Origin: an uncultured Clostridia bacterium
GTDB lineage: Bacteria; Bacillota; Clostridia; Christensenellales; UBA3700
Assembly: GCA_947176115.1 (NCBI GenBank)
Contig: CAMWPK010000082.1
Location: 1 to 6,777 of the forward strand
Direction of reading: 5' to 3'
Length of the DNA stretch: 6,777 nucleotides
A model generated the notes under the pieces. That model searched no databases and was not told where the DNA came from. It saw only the letters and a program-made list of their open reading frames with translations. Positions within the stretch are counted from its first letter, which is position 1. The number at the start of each line of letters is the position of its first letter. A program made the translations under genes and the position numbers. This document shows, one piece after another, positions 1-5,706 of this stretch.

Positions 1-197
1 GGCTTGAGGAGTTTGGCGAGGACGGTCAAGGAATTTGGGATACCAATATGTTTGGCAAGACTCTCAACGTAATAGCAAAAGAAGGTCTTAATAACAAGCT
101 CATGGCTATGCCTGAAGACGTACGCGGTAAACTTCGCAAGACGGTTACGAGAATTGTCAACGAGGGCAAGGGCGGAGTGCTGTGCATATTGTTGTAG
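1..197 (+). CDS. spoIVA: Stage IV sporulation protein A, C-terminal end (partial)
   Basis: Only the last 64 residues and the TAG stop are present; the 5' part lies outside the window. The reading frame starts at base 3. SpoIVA is the ATPase that polymerises on the outer forespore membrane and forms the basement layer on which the spore coat is built. The fragment matches the conserved family C-terminus as I remember it: an IWDTNMFGKTL segment (residues 11-21), a KEGLNNKL segment, MPEDVRGKL, then RIVNEGKGG and a short hydrophobic tail ending CILL. In the family this end region contributes to localisation and assembly on the forespore. The gene converges on the Cys-rich gene downstream. I see no strong terminator of its own; a weak hairpin lies at 214-234. 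This gene identifies the host as an endospore former. The identification rests on remembered family sequence, but the match is dense. Confidence 0.92.
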   Translation, partial: LEEFGEDGQGIWDTNMFGKTLNVIAKEGLNNKLMAMPEDVRGKLRKTVTRIVNEGKGGVLCILL

Positions 198-376
198 AAT
201 GTTTGGCTCAAATCGACGTACATCCAGTACGACGTTTCTCGCCAAAAATTATCTTGACAAAAAATTCGCTATTTTATCTTTTGCTTATCTCTCTTCTCGC
301 CGAACAAGTAATATAATGTTCGCAGTGAAGCGGAGAAATCTCAAATGGATAAAGATCTCTAGACTACGCTTTAGAT

Positions 377-410
377 AACAAAAAAGGAGCATATCTTTCG
401 ATACGCTCCT
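377..410 (-). terminator. Rho-independent terminator of the Cys-rich/BclA-like gene
   Basis: On the minus strand an 11-bp stem (410-400 with 395-385, one G-U pair) closes a GAAA loop (399-396). It is followed at once by a run of T broken by one G (384-377), 17 nt past the stop codon of the gene ending at 427. Read on the plus strand the G-U pair becomes an A/C mismatch and the following bases are not T-rich, so it would act poorly for spoIVA. Confidence 0.85.
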
Positions 411-426
411 CTTAATTTATAGGGGT

Positions 427-1164
427 TTATATTTTTCTTATGACGAGGTTGACGTCGGTATAATTTTGCGATTCTGCTCCCAAATTGGCAAGAGTAAGGA
501 TGCTATTAGGCGCGGTGACGTCGATTATGCCGTGCGACGAAATGTTGTAAGGGCTAGTAGTTGACGTTGCGCTTGCCGATTGTGTGAAGATTGGGAGAGT
601 TACGCCGTTGAGCTTGATACCTACGCTGACGGTTTCAGGCGGGGTAGTCGGGGTAACAGCAGGAGTACCGCTTAAGGAATAACTTACCTCATACACTCCT
701 GTAGGCAAGAGCGCTCCGCTACCGCTGGAAGTAATTTGCTGACCAATTTGCCTAGTCAAAGAAAGGGGGATCGTAGCGCCGGTCGCAATTGCCGTAGCGC
801 TAGGATTGGTAAAGTAACCAAGATTTACAGTTGGAGTTGTCGGCGGTACTTGGTTAGTCACTGTCGACGAAGTCCAAAAAAAATTGTTATTACTGCATGA
901 GCAAGGGCAGGTATACCAACCGCAACCTCCGTTGCTACGTTGTCTACAACCGCAAGAGTTGTTACAGCCACAGCCGTTGTTCCAGCTACGATTGTTGTTA
1001 CAGCCACAGCCGTTATTACAACCACAGCTATTGCCACAACCGCAACCGTTATTTGAGTTGCCGTTGCGTCCGCTACGGTTGTTGTTACAACCGCAAGAGT
1101 TGCAACCGCATGAATTGTTGTTAAAGTTAGTGCTATTATTGTTGCACCATGAGTTACAGAACAT
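427..1164 (-). CDS. Cys/Asn-rich protein with BclA-like C-terminal domain, probable spore-surface protein
   Basis: This is a 245-aa protein of two unlike halves. Residues 1-90 are almost wholly Cys, Asn, Gly and Ser, with 20 cysteines. Seven C-G-C modules are visible (at residues 19, 24, 41, 47, 53, 65 and 71), then a C-P-C-S-C cluster at 86-90. Residues 91-112 form a Thr/Pro linker. Residues 113-245 contain no cysteine and look like the BclA C-terminal (TNF/C1q-like) beta domain: a GATIPL segment, LPTGVYEVSY (153-162), KLNGVTLP (184-191), a late S-I-L-T-L-A-N strand (221-227) and the terminal LVIRKI. In BclA proteins this domain trimerises and sits on the exosporium; there it usually follows a collagen-like G-X-X region, which is absent here. 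No signal peptide is seen, as expected for proteins deposited from the mother cell. The ATG at 1164 is chosen because AAGGAG lies 7 nt upstream; an in-frame ATG at 1218 has none. The spoIVA neighbour supports a spore role, which remains inferred. Confidence 0.72.
   Translation of the reverse strand: MFCNSWCNNNSTNFNNNSCGCNSCGCNNNRSGRNGNSNNGCGCGNSCGCNNGCGCNNNRSWNNGCGCNNSCGCRQRSNGGCGWYTCPCSCSNNNFFWTSSTVTNQVPPTTPTVNLGYFTNPSATAIATGATIPLSLTRQIGQQITSSGSGALLPTGVYEVSYSLSGTPAVTPTTPPETVSVGIKLNGVTLPIFTQSASATSTTSPYNISSHGIIDVTAPNSILTLANLGAESQNYTDVNLVIRKI
946..1113 (-). repeat. Imperfect tandem repeats coding for C-G-C modules
   Basis: This stretch encodes residues 18-73 of the Cys-rich protein, a run of SCGC or GCGC modules separated by Asn-rich spacers. 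The clearest unit is 12 codons (GCGC + NNNRSWNN). At DNA level a 21-nt segment at 958-978 recurs exactly at 994-1014, giving a 36-nt period. Other units are diverged and spaced unevenly. This looks like expansion by local duplication, and copy number could vary among strains. Confidence 0.8.
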
Positions 1165-1171
1165 ATAATTT

Positions 1172-1177
1172 CTCCTT
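1172..1177 (-). promoter_or_regulatory. Ribosome binding site fixing the start of the Cys-rich gene
   Basis: AAGGAG on the minus strand with a 7-nt spacer to the ATG at 1164. It decides this start over an in-frame ATG 54 nt further upstream, which would fall at or before the likely transcription start. Confidence 0.85.
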
Positions 1178-1206
1178 GGTAGTGAATTATGGCTTTTCAG
1201 CCAATA

Positions 1207-1234
1207 CATTTTATGCAACTTAAGCCCTTGTAGT
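1207..1234 (-). promoter_or_regulatory. Possible mother-cell sigma (SigE/SigK-type) promoter
   Basis: On the minus strand CATAAAATG (1215-1207) resembles the CATANNNTA -10 element of SigK promoters and is related to the CATA-starting SigE element. A weak AC-containing -35 (ACT, 1234-1232) lies 16 nt upstream. Initiation would fall near 1200, giving a leader of about 36 nt before the ATG at 1164. No good SigA-type pair is seen at this distance. These motifs are short and A/T-rich, so chance matches are likely; the spore context is what makes it worth listing. Confidence 0.3.
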
Positions 1235-1259
1235 TACGAATATATTTAATTGATACGCA

Positions 1260-1288
1260 TTGATTTTTGCGCTTTAGTATGATATTAT
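1260..1288 (+). promoter_or_regulatory. Candidate SigA-type promoter for the lipoprotein/DUF3810 operon
   Basis: TTGATT (1260-1265) and TATTAT (1283-1288) are separated by 17 nt. Initiation would fall near 1295, directly in front of the AAGGAGG ribosome binding site (1296-1302), so the leader would be very short. TATGAT at 1278-1283 is an alternative -10 but has no matching -35. Confidence 0.35.
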
Positions 1289-1310
1289 AAAACAAAAGGA
1301 GGAAGATAAT

Positions 1311-1811
1311 ATGAAAAGAAAAAGCGTTAAAGTATTTTTAGTTTTATGCGTTGTATTGATTGTTGCGTTATTTGCTACGGCTTGCAAAAATACGCCCTCG
1401 CAGTTGAGTAATGAATATCTTAAGACGCGTGATTTTTCCTTTGACAACGTGTCTGAAGTAATAATGAGATATTATCCCTCTTATCCGCCCATTCAAGTTT
1501 ATTCTATCAAGAAGGGCGAGAGCCAAGAGGTGGATGAGGTTTTGTCCCAAGTGTTGGAGGCTTGGACTACTTTCCAAAAAGACGCTTGTTTCAACGACGA
1601 TATCAAAGGCAAGGCTATGGACGGAGGATCTATAACGTACGAATGTGTGTTCGTAGACGGCAGTAAGATAACTATTCGCAAAGATTACCTGCAGAATTAC
1701 GTACTTAATGACTTTGATTCTTGCCAACTTGTTGACGAAGATATGTACGAAGATTTCTCAGACAAAATATTTACTCTTTTGAAGCAAGATAAATACCTAG
1801 AGGAAGAATAG
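1311..1811 (+). CDS. Small lipoprotein of unknown family
   Basis: This is a 166-aa protein with a basic N-terminus (KRKSVK), a hydrophobic core at residues 8-24 and a probable lipobox ATA-C with Cys25 as the lipidated residue. The -3 position is Ala rather than the usual Leu, so the box is slightly weak. The mature part of about 142 residues is acidic at its end (LEEE) and has three further cysteines (93, 112, 138). An alternation of YECVFVDGSKITIRKD type (residues 110-125) suggests a small beta-rich fold. The start is secure: AAGGAGG lies 8 nt before the ATG. Only 3 nt separate its stop from the next gene, a membrane metallopeptidase-like protein whose catalytic part also faces outside, so the two probably function together. 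I do not recognise a family and assign no biochemical role. Confidence 0.8.
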   Translation: MKRKSVKVFLVLCVVLIVALFATACKNTPSQLSNEYLKTRDFSFDNVSEVIMRYYPSYPPIQVYSIKKGESQEVDEVLSQVLEAWTTFQKDACFNDDIKGKAMDGGSITYECVFVDGSKITIRKDYLQNYVLNDFDSCQLVDEDMYEDFSDKIFTLLKQDKYLEEE

Positions 1812-1814
1812 AAT

Positions 1815-3023
1815 ATGTCTAAGAATAGCGCAAAAACTCGTAAGATAAGCAAGGGTACTTTGGCAATGGTAATCACGCTTGCCGTATTATTCTTTTTGCT
1901 TATTATGTTGTTGATTTTGCGTACCAACCAAGCTATATGCGAATTTGTATGCAGTCGTTTAGTCAACGCTTACCAAGCAGTGGCAGGTCGCTTTTATTCC
2001 GTTACGTCCGTAAATATATTTGAAATACTAGTTACGATTGCGATACTGTTGGCGATTGCAAGCATAATATCTGCGATTGTATTCTTTTGCAAAAAGAAAA
2101 AGGTTTTATCCAATCGAATTATGCTTGCGCTCTTGATAGTGTGCGTGTGTATTGCCAATCTTTATATATTTACGGCAGGCTTTGCTTACAATAGAGAAGT
2201 GGCGCCTGTTGAAACCTATGAAGGGGAAATAAGTAAAGACCTTGCGCTTAAATCTTTTGTTACGCTTGTAGACGACTTAAACGCTTGTTATCAAGAGATT
2301 GGCAAGTATAACGACGATGGAAGCGTCGTATCGCCGTACGGCGAAAAAGAGCTCAACGAAAAAATTCGCCAAGCGGTGGATAATGTCTTAACGGACGAGT
2401 ATTATTACGACTATACGCCTAAAGCAAAGCCTATTATATCCAGCGGTGTTATGACGCTCAATAGAATTGCAGGCATTACATTTTTGCCAACTTGCGAGCC
2501 GGGGTATAACAGGGATATGCCTATCGTAGATAGGGCGCACACGATAGCGCACGAATTCGCGCATACCAAGGGAGTTATGAGGGAATACGAGGCTAATCTC
2601 GTCGGCGCTTACGTTTTGTTAAACAGTGGCGACGCATTTTTGAAATATTGCGGATATATATACGCTATGAGTTACGTCTATGAGATAATCAAGTATGACG
2701 AAACGTACTTTGAAAACGTAGAAGCCTATCCCATACCTGAAGGCTTCAGGCAAGACACCAAGAAGATTTTTAATTGGTGGATATCTCAACCAAGTCTTGG
2801 CAACGTAGGAGAGTTTTTTAATGACCTATATCTTAAGATTAACGGTCAAGAAGACGGCACCGGCTCGTATGAAGAAACCCCCGGCACCGACGATATAATT
2901 ATCGAGGGAGGCGACGGAGAACCCGATAAGTATCTAACTGTCATTACAGAATATACCAACATGCACAGAATGTTGGTTGCTTACGCAACGAGCAAAATGA
3001 CGTCATTTCGTCTAACACACTAA
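1815..3023 (+). CDS. DUF3810-type membrane zinc metallopeptidase-like protein
   Basis: This 402-aa protein has three predicted membrane segments, about residues 14-36, 68-92 and 101-123. Basic stretches at the N-terminus and at KKKK (93-96) place the C-terminal domain outside the cell. That domain carries H246-E-F-A-H250, then G253 and R-E-Y-E-A-N (256-261), the arrangement I associate with DUF3810 proteins. His246 and His250 would bind zinc, Glu247 would be the general base, and Glu257 or Glu259 would be the third ligand. DUF3810 proteins are putative membrane peptidases with no established substrate known to me, so activity is inferred. The end (TNMHRMLVAY) resembles the family C-terminus, but an acidic Gly/Glu/Asp-rich stretch of about 25 residues (roughly 353-377) precedes it and may be an insertion. 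An AGGAAG site inside the end of the lipoprotein gene sits 8 nt before the ATG, so translation is probably coupled to it. I see no hairpin terminator after it. Confidence 0.82.
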   Translation: MSKNSAKTRKISKGTLAMVITLAVLFFLLIMLLILRTNQAICEFVCSRLVNAYQAVAGRFYSVTSVNIFEILVTIAILLAIASIISAIVFFCKKKKVLSNRIMLALLIVCVCIANLYIFTAGFAYNREVAPVETYEGEISKDLALKSFVTLVDDLNACYQEIGKYNDDGSVVSPYGEKELNEKIRQAVDNVLTDEYYYDYTPKAKPIISSGVMTLNRIAGITFLPTCEPGYNRDMPIVDRAHTIAHEFAHTKGVMREYEANLVGAYVLLNSGDAFLKYCGYIYAMSYVYEIIKYDETYFENVEAYPIPEGFRQDTKKIFNWWISQPSLGNVGEFFNDLYLKINGQEDGTGSYEETPGTDDIIIEGGDGEPDKYLTVITEYTNMHRMLVAYATSKMTSFRLTH

Positions 3024-3051
3024 AAAGTCCATAAAAAAATTATAAATTCTA

Positions 3052-3081
3052 TTGATATTATCAGTAGGCGTATAGTAATAT
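3052..3081 (+). promoter_or_regulatory. Candidate promoter of the phosphate transport operon
   Basis: TTGATA (3052-3057) and TAATAT (3076-3081) are 18 nt apart, which would give a leader of about 40 nt. The surrounding 103-base gap is extremely A/T-rich and includes a perfect 14-bp palindrome of A and T, so -10-like hexamers occur by chance. A short dyad TGATA-T-TATCA (3053-3063) overlaps the -35 and could be an operator. No Bacillus-like Pho box repeats are seen. Confidence 0.3.
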
Positions 3082-3126
3082 AATATTATATAATATAAAA
3101 AATAACTTAAAATTGCAGTAAATTAG

Positions 3127-4173
3127 ATGAACGCGTACGTAATAGTAATTTTTATATTCGCAATAGCTTATACCTTTTATATGGGGTTTTCCGACGGAGC
3201 AAATGCCGTCGCTACTTGCGTTGCGACACGCGCTATCAAACCTATTTACGCAATCGTTATTGCCGGCGTCGTCAAGTTTATTGCGCCACTCGTAATATGC
3301 TGTTGGATTGGCAATACGAGCGTTGCGCGCACGGTTGGCTCGCTTATCAAGAGCGACGCATTCGACGGCTTATCGCAAAAGGCAGGTTTTATATTTTTAT
3401 TGTCTACTATGCTTGCCACTTTGATATGGTCAGTTATTTGCGTATTTACTTCCTTGCCAAATTCTACATCGCATACCTTGCTGGGCGGACTTGTCGGAGC
3501 GGGATTGGTGTCTTTTAATTTTAACGGCGTAGATTGGTCTGCGGTAGGTCTTAAAGTTATTCTTATGGTATTTCTTACCCCGGTAATGTGCATAGTCGTT
3601 GGTTATCTTATGGATAAGTTGTTTATCGCTATTTGCCGAAGAATGGACAGAAGAGTAAAGAAAGTTTTCAAAGCCTTACAAGTCTTCAACGTAACGGTTC
3701 TCAGTACGTCCATTTCTATCAACAATGTGCAGAAGTCTATGGGAATATTTTTGCTTGCCATGGTACTGTGTAGCGGACAAGAGGGGATAAGTATTGACAC
3801 TTATCAATTTGATTTTTGGATAGTTGCTATCCTGTCATTCGTGATTATGCTTGGACTTCTATTCGGAGGGTACAAACTCATATATTCGGTTGGCAAAAAG
3901 ATATATCGTATGGGCACGATACAGTCTTATACGGCTCAACTTGCTACGGCAACAGTTGCGTTGACTTGCTCTTTCACGGGTATTCCGGTCAGCACGGGGC
4001 AAGTAGTATCTTCAAGCATAATAGGCGTGGGAATATCCGAGCGTATCAGCGGTGTGCATTGGACGAGGGTAAAAAAGATATTCACCAATTGGATAGTAAC
4101 CTTTCCTATTGCTATGTGCGTAGGGGCATTGATATGCTTGATACTCAAAGCCATATTTTTGCAGACTGCTTAA
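3127..4173 (+). CDS. pit: PiT-family inorganic phosphate permease
   Basis: This is a 348-aa, strongly hydrophobic protein with about eight to ten membrane segments, typical in length for short bacterial PiT permeases, which import phosphate coupled to cations. The first inverted-repeat half is canonical: GFSDGANAVAT (residues 20-30) with Asp23 and Asn26, then TRAIKP, and PNSTSHTLLGGLVGAGL (111-127). The second half is recognisable but altered. The usual S-H-G-x-N-D-x-x-K-x-M-G motif reads S-I-S-I-N-N-V-Q-K-S-M-G (195-206), so Asn200 replaces the conserved Asp. PVSTTH reads PVSTGQ (287-292). The ATG at 3127 directly follows an in-frame TAG, so no longer form is possible, and starting here preserves the first membrane segment. 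No Shine-Dalgarno sequence is visible. The DUF47 gene follows after 27 nt, the standard pit partner arrangement. Family assignment is firm; ion coupling and activity are not proven given the changes. Confidence 0.93.
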   Translation: MNAYVIVIFIFAIAYTFYMGFSDGANAVATCVATRAIKPIYAIVIAGVVKFIAPLVICCWIGNTSVARTVGSLIKSDAFDGLSQKAGFIFLLSTMLATLIWSVICVFTSLPNSTSHTLLGGLVGAGLVSFNFNGVDWSAVGLKVILMVFLTPVMCIVVGYLMDKLFIAICRRMDRRVKKVFKALQVFNVTVLSTSISINNVQKSMGIFLLAMVLCSGQEGISIDTYQFDFWIVAILSFVIMLGLLFGGYKLIYSVGKKIYRMGTIQSYTAQLATATVALTCSFTGIPVSTGQVVSSSIIGVGISERISGVHWTRVKKIFTNWIVTFPIAMCVGALICLILKAIFLQTA

Positions 4174-4187
4174 ATAATAAATCATAA

Positions 4188-4193
4188 AAGGAG
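4188..4193 (+). promoter_or_regulatory. Ribosome binding site deciding the DUF47 start
   Basis: AAGGAG lies 7 nt before the ATG at 4201 but only 1 nt before an in-frame TTG at 4195. The ATG is therefore the start. Confidence 0.85.
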
Positions 4194-4200
4194 ATTGACA

Positions 4201-4812
4201 ATGAAAATCTTCAGAAAGAAAGTAAACTTTTTTCAACTTCTAACGCATCAATGCGAAATAATGCGCAGGGGCTTAGACGCGCTTTACAAATACTGCATTT
4301 CAGTAGGAGATCCTGAACACGAGAGTTATGGCGATATGGTAATTGCCATAGAGGACGAAGGGGATATTGCAAGACGCGATCTTGTCAACGAGCTCAACGC
4401 TACCTTTATTACGCCGATGGAGCGTAATGATATCTTTGATTTGTCCGGTCAACTTGACGAAGTGCTTGATTACGCTAAGAATTCCATTGACGAAATGCGA
4501 TTCTTTAAGATAGAGCCAAACGAGGATATGACAAAAATGGTAGCCATACTTTGCGATATTGCCGAGCATATCGAAAAAGCGGTCGGGAGTATGGAAAAAC
4601 ATAAGAACGTCGCTAAGGAAGAAGCCTTCAACGTCAAAAGCCTAGAAAACGAAGTAGGCGCAAGATATTACAAAGCCTTGTCAAGTCTTTTTGAAGGCGA
4701 TGACTTCAAATCTATTTTTAAGTATCGCGAAGTATACCGTCACCTCAACACTACTGCCGACAAAGCCGAAATGGCGATGGATATATTGCTTGATATTCTC
4801 AATTCTCTTTGA
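4201..4812 (+). CDS. DUF47 (PhoU-like) putative phosphate transport regulator
   Basis: This 203-aa all-helical protein is of the DUF47/TIGR00153 type, a distant PhoU relative usually encoded beside PiT permeases. The N-terminal FRKKVNFFQLL segment is typical. It is followed by the first PhoU-like repeat with an acidic metal-binding type cluster (residues 51-60, with Glu53 and Asp55) and the family hallmark FITPMERNDIFDL (69-81) plus LDEVLDY (85-91). The second repeat spans roughly residues 113-203, with LENEVGARYYKAL and a closing HLNTTADKAEMA helix. It has no membrane segment and should be cytoplasmic, acting on or with the permease; the exact mechanism in this family is not well established. 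The length is normal (about 205 residues). It is co-transcribed with the permease and is the last gene before the terminator at 4862-4885. Confidence 0.93.
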   Translation: MKIFRKKVNFFQLLTHQCEIMRRGLDALYKYCISVGDPEHESYGDMVIAIEDEGDIARRDLVNELNATFITPMERNDIFDLSGQLDEVLDYAKNSIDEMRFFKIEPNEDMTKMVAILCDIAEHIEKAVGSMEKHKNVAKEEAFNVKSLENEVGARYYKALSSLFEGDDFKSIFKYREVYRHLNTTADKAEMAMDILLDILNSL

Positions 4813-4861
4813 TAACCATGATTCTTAAGTTGTCTAGAGGAAAAATAAGATTTATATTGAT

Positions 4862-4885
4862 AAAAACACCTGAAAAGGTGTTTTT
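4862..4885. terminator. Bidirectional Rho-independent terminator between convergent operons
   Basis: A perfect 10-bp inverted repeat (4862-4871 with 4876-4885) surrounds a GAAA loop. The CACCT/AGGTG core is flanked by A5 on the left and T5 on the right, so each strand has a T run directly after the stem core. It lies 49 nt after the DUF47 stop and 14 nt after the folB-folK stop on the other strand, serving both. Confidence 0.9.
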
Positions 4886-4899
4886 AATTTAGTATTGGA

Positions 4900-5694
4900 T
4901 TATAGTTCGCTAATTCTTTTCCTACTTAGCGGACATACAAAGTTTGGCGCAATTTCTTTAAGGGGGATAATTACGAAATCTCTATTTTGATAATCAGGGT
5001 GGGGGATTGTGAGCGTATCGTCATCCAACGCTTTATCTCCATAAAATATTATATCCATATCTAAAGTTCTATCGCCCCAACGCACGCTTCTATCTCTTTT
5101 TGCCTCTCTTTCAATCAAGTGAAGATATTCAAGCAACTCATACGGCGAAAGATAGGTAGAGATTTCTACTGCCATATTTATGAACGGCAACTTTGCCACA
5201 CCGCCGTAAGGAGCGTTTTCATAGGGAGAAGATACTTTTTTGACAGTAATATCATTATGTTCTTCAAGTCGTTTTATTGCCATTTCAAGGTAAGCCTGTC
5301 TATCTCCCATATTACTGCCGAGAGAGAGTAGTACCGCAGTTCTCGTCAAAGTTGTAGATACCGATACGTTGTCAAATGGGAGCGACACGGGAGCTTGAGG
5401 TTTTTTGACCGTTACGCTTACGCTTTTGATTGGGTAATTGCGCATTAGCATAATTGCCGTGCGGTGGCATAGCGTTTCTATCAGATCAAAAGTATTGTCT
5501 TTGCAAAAATCGCTCACCTCGTGCATAATCTTGTCATAGTTGAGCGTAAGAGATAGATTATCTTCTTTTGCTGATTTTGCAAAGTCGTATTGCATACTTA
5601 CGTCAAAATAAAATGGCTGACGGTTGATTTTTTCTTCGGGAAGTACGCCGTGGCAAGCCGTTACTTTTAAGTTGTGAATATCTATACTGCTCAT
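4900..5694 (-). CDS. folBK: Dihydroneopterin aldolase / 6-hydroxymethyl-dihydropterin pyrophosphokinase fusion
   Basis: This 264-aa cytoplasmic bifunctional enzyme covers two consecutive steps of folate synthesis. Residues 1-117 form the FolB aldolase, which cleaves dihydroneopterin to 6-hydroxymethyl-dihydropterin and glycolaldehyde. By alignment with S. aureus FolB from memory, Glu21 (after HGVLPE), Tyr53, the pterin-binding Glu73 and the catalytic Lys98 (in KKPQAP) are all present. Residues 118-264 form FolK, which pyrophosphorylates that product with ATP: SLGSNMGDR (124-132), SPYENAPYGG (156-165), RWGDRTLDMDI (205-215) with the Mg-binding pair Asp212 and Asp214, and PHPDYQNRDFV (231-241). 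The usual Pro in RWGPR is Asp here. There is no linker of note between the domains. The start at 5694 is chosen for the GAGGT site 7 nt upstream; a longer form from 5730 would overlap folP and lacks this support. FolB-FolK fusions are known in Firmicutes. Confidence 0.93.
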   Translation of the reverse strand: MSSIDIHNLKVTACHGVLPEEKINRQPFYFDVSMQYDFAKSAKEDNLSLTLNYDKIMHEVSDFCKDNTFDLIETLCHRTAIMLMRNYPIKSVSVTVKKPQAPVSLPFDNVSVSTTLTRTAVLLSLGSNMGDRQAYLEMAIKRLEEHNDITVKKVSSPYENAPYGGVAKLPFINMAVEISTYLSPYELLEYLHLIEREAKRDRSVRWGDRTLDMDIIFYGDKALDDDTLTIPHPDYQNRDFVIIPLKEIAPNFVCPLSRKRISEL

Positions 5695-5701
5695 ATGTTT
5701 T

Positions 5702-5706
5702 ACCTC
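5702..5706 (-). promoter_or_regulatory. Ribosome binding site of folBK overlapping the folP stop
   Basis: GAGGT on the minus strand lies 7 nt before the ATG at 5694 and shares bases with the TGA stop of folP (5707-5705). This favours translational coupling and supports the shorter folBK start. Confidence 0.75.

Noticed and set aside
214..240. Hairpin after spoIVA (CGACGTAC / GTACGACG) as its terminator
   Set aside because: The stem has an A/A mismatch and is followed by TTTCTCGCC rather than a clean T run, so it is too weak to call.
254..282. TTGACA at 254-259 as a plus-strand promoter
   Set aside because: The best -10 (TATCTT) is only 15 nt away and there is no gene or structured RNA downstream before the convergent gene.
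154..378. Open frame of 74 codons on the plus strand after spoIVA, including an 18-codon basic end after an ATG at 317
   Set aside because: It starts inside spoIVA in another frame, has no ribosome binding site and no recognisable protein pattern; it runs into the terminator hairpin.
895..1113. CRISPR-like or short-repeat array at the repeated segment
   Set aside because: Repeats are coding, keep the reading frame, and lack uniform spacers of non-repetitive sequence.
884..1168. Plus-strand open frames of 75 and 94 codons across the Cys-rich module
   Set aside because: They are antisense shadows of the biased Asn/Cys/Gly codons; the products are low-complexity Leu/Gln/Pro or Tyr/Cys/Arg strings with no start signals.
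1165..1218. Longer form of the Cys-rich protein from the ATG at 1218
   Set aside because: No ribosome binding site there, the extra 18 residues do not fit the composition, and the candidate promoter overlaps it.
3077..3094. A/T palindrome upstream of the permease as terminator or origin-like element
   Set aside because: Only A/T pairs, so a weak hairpin; no DnaA boxes or other origin features are present.
3246..3593. Minus-strand open frame of 115 codons inside the permease gene
   Set aside because: Antisense shadow of a clearly conserved PiT coding region, without start signals.
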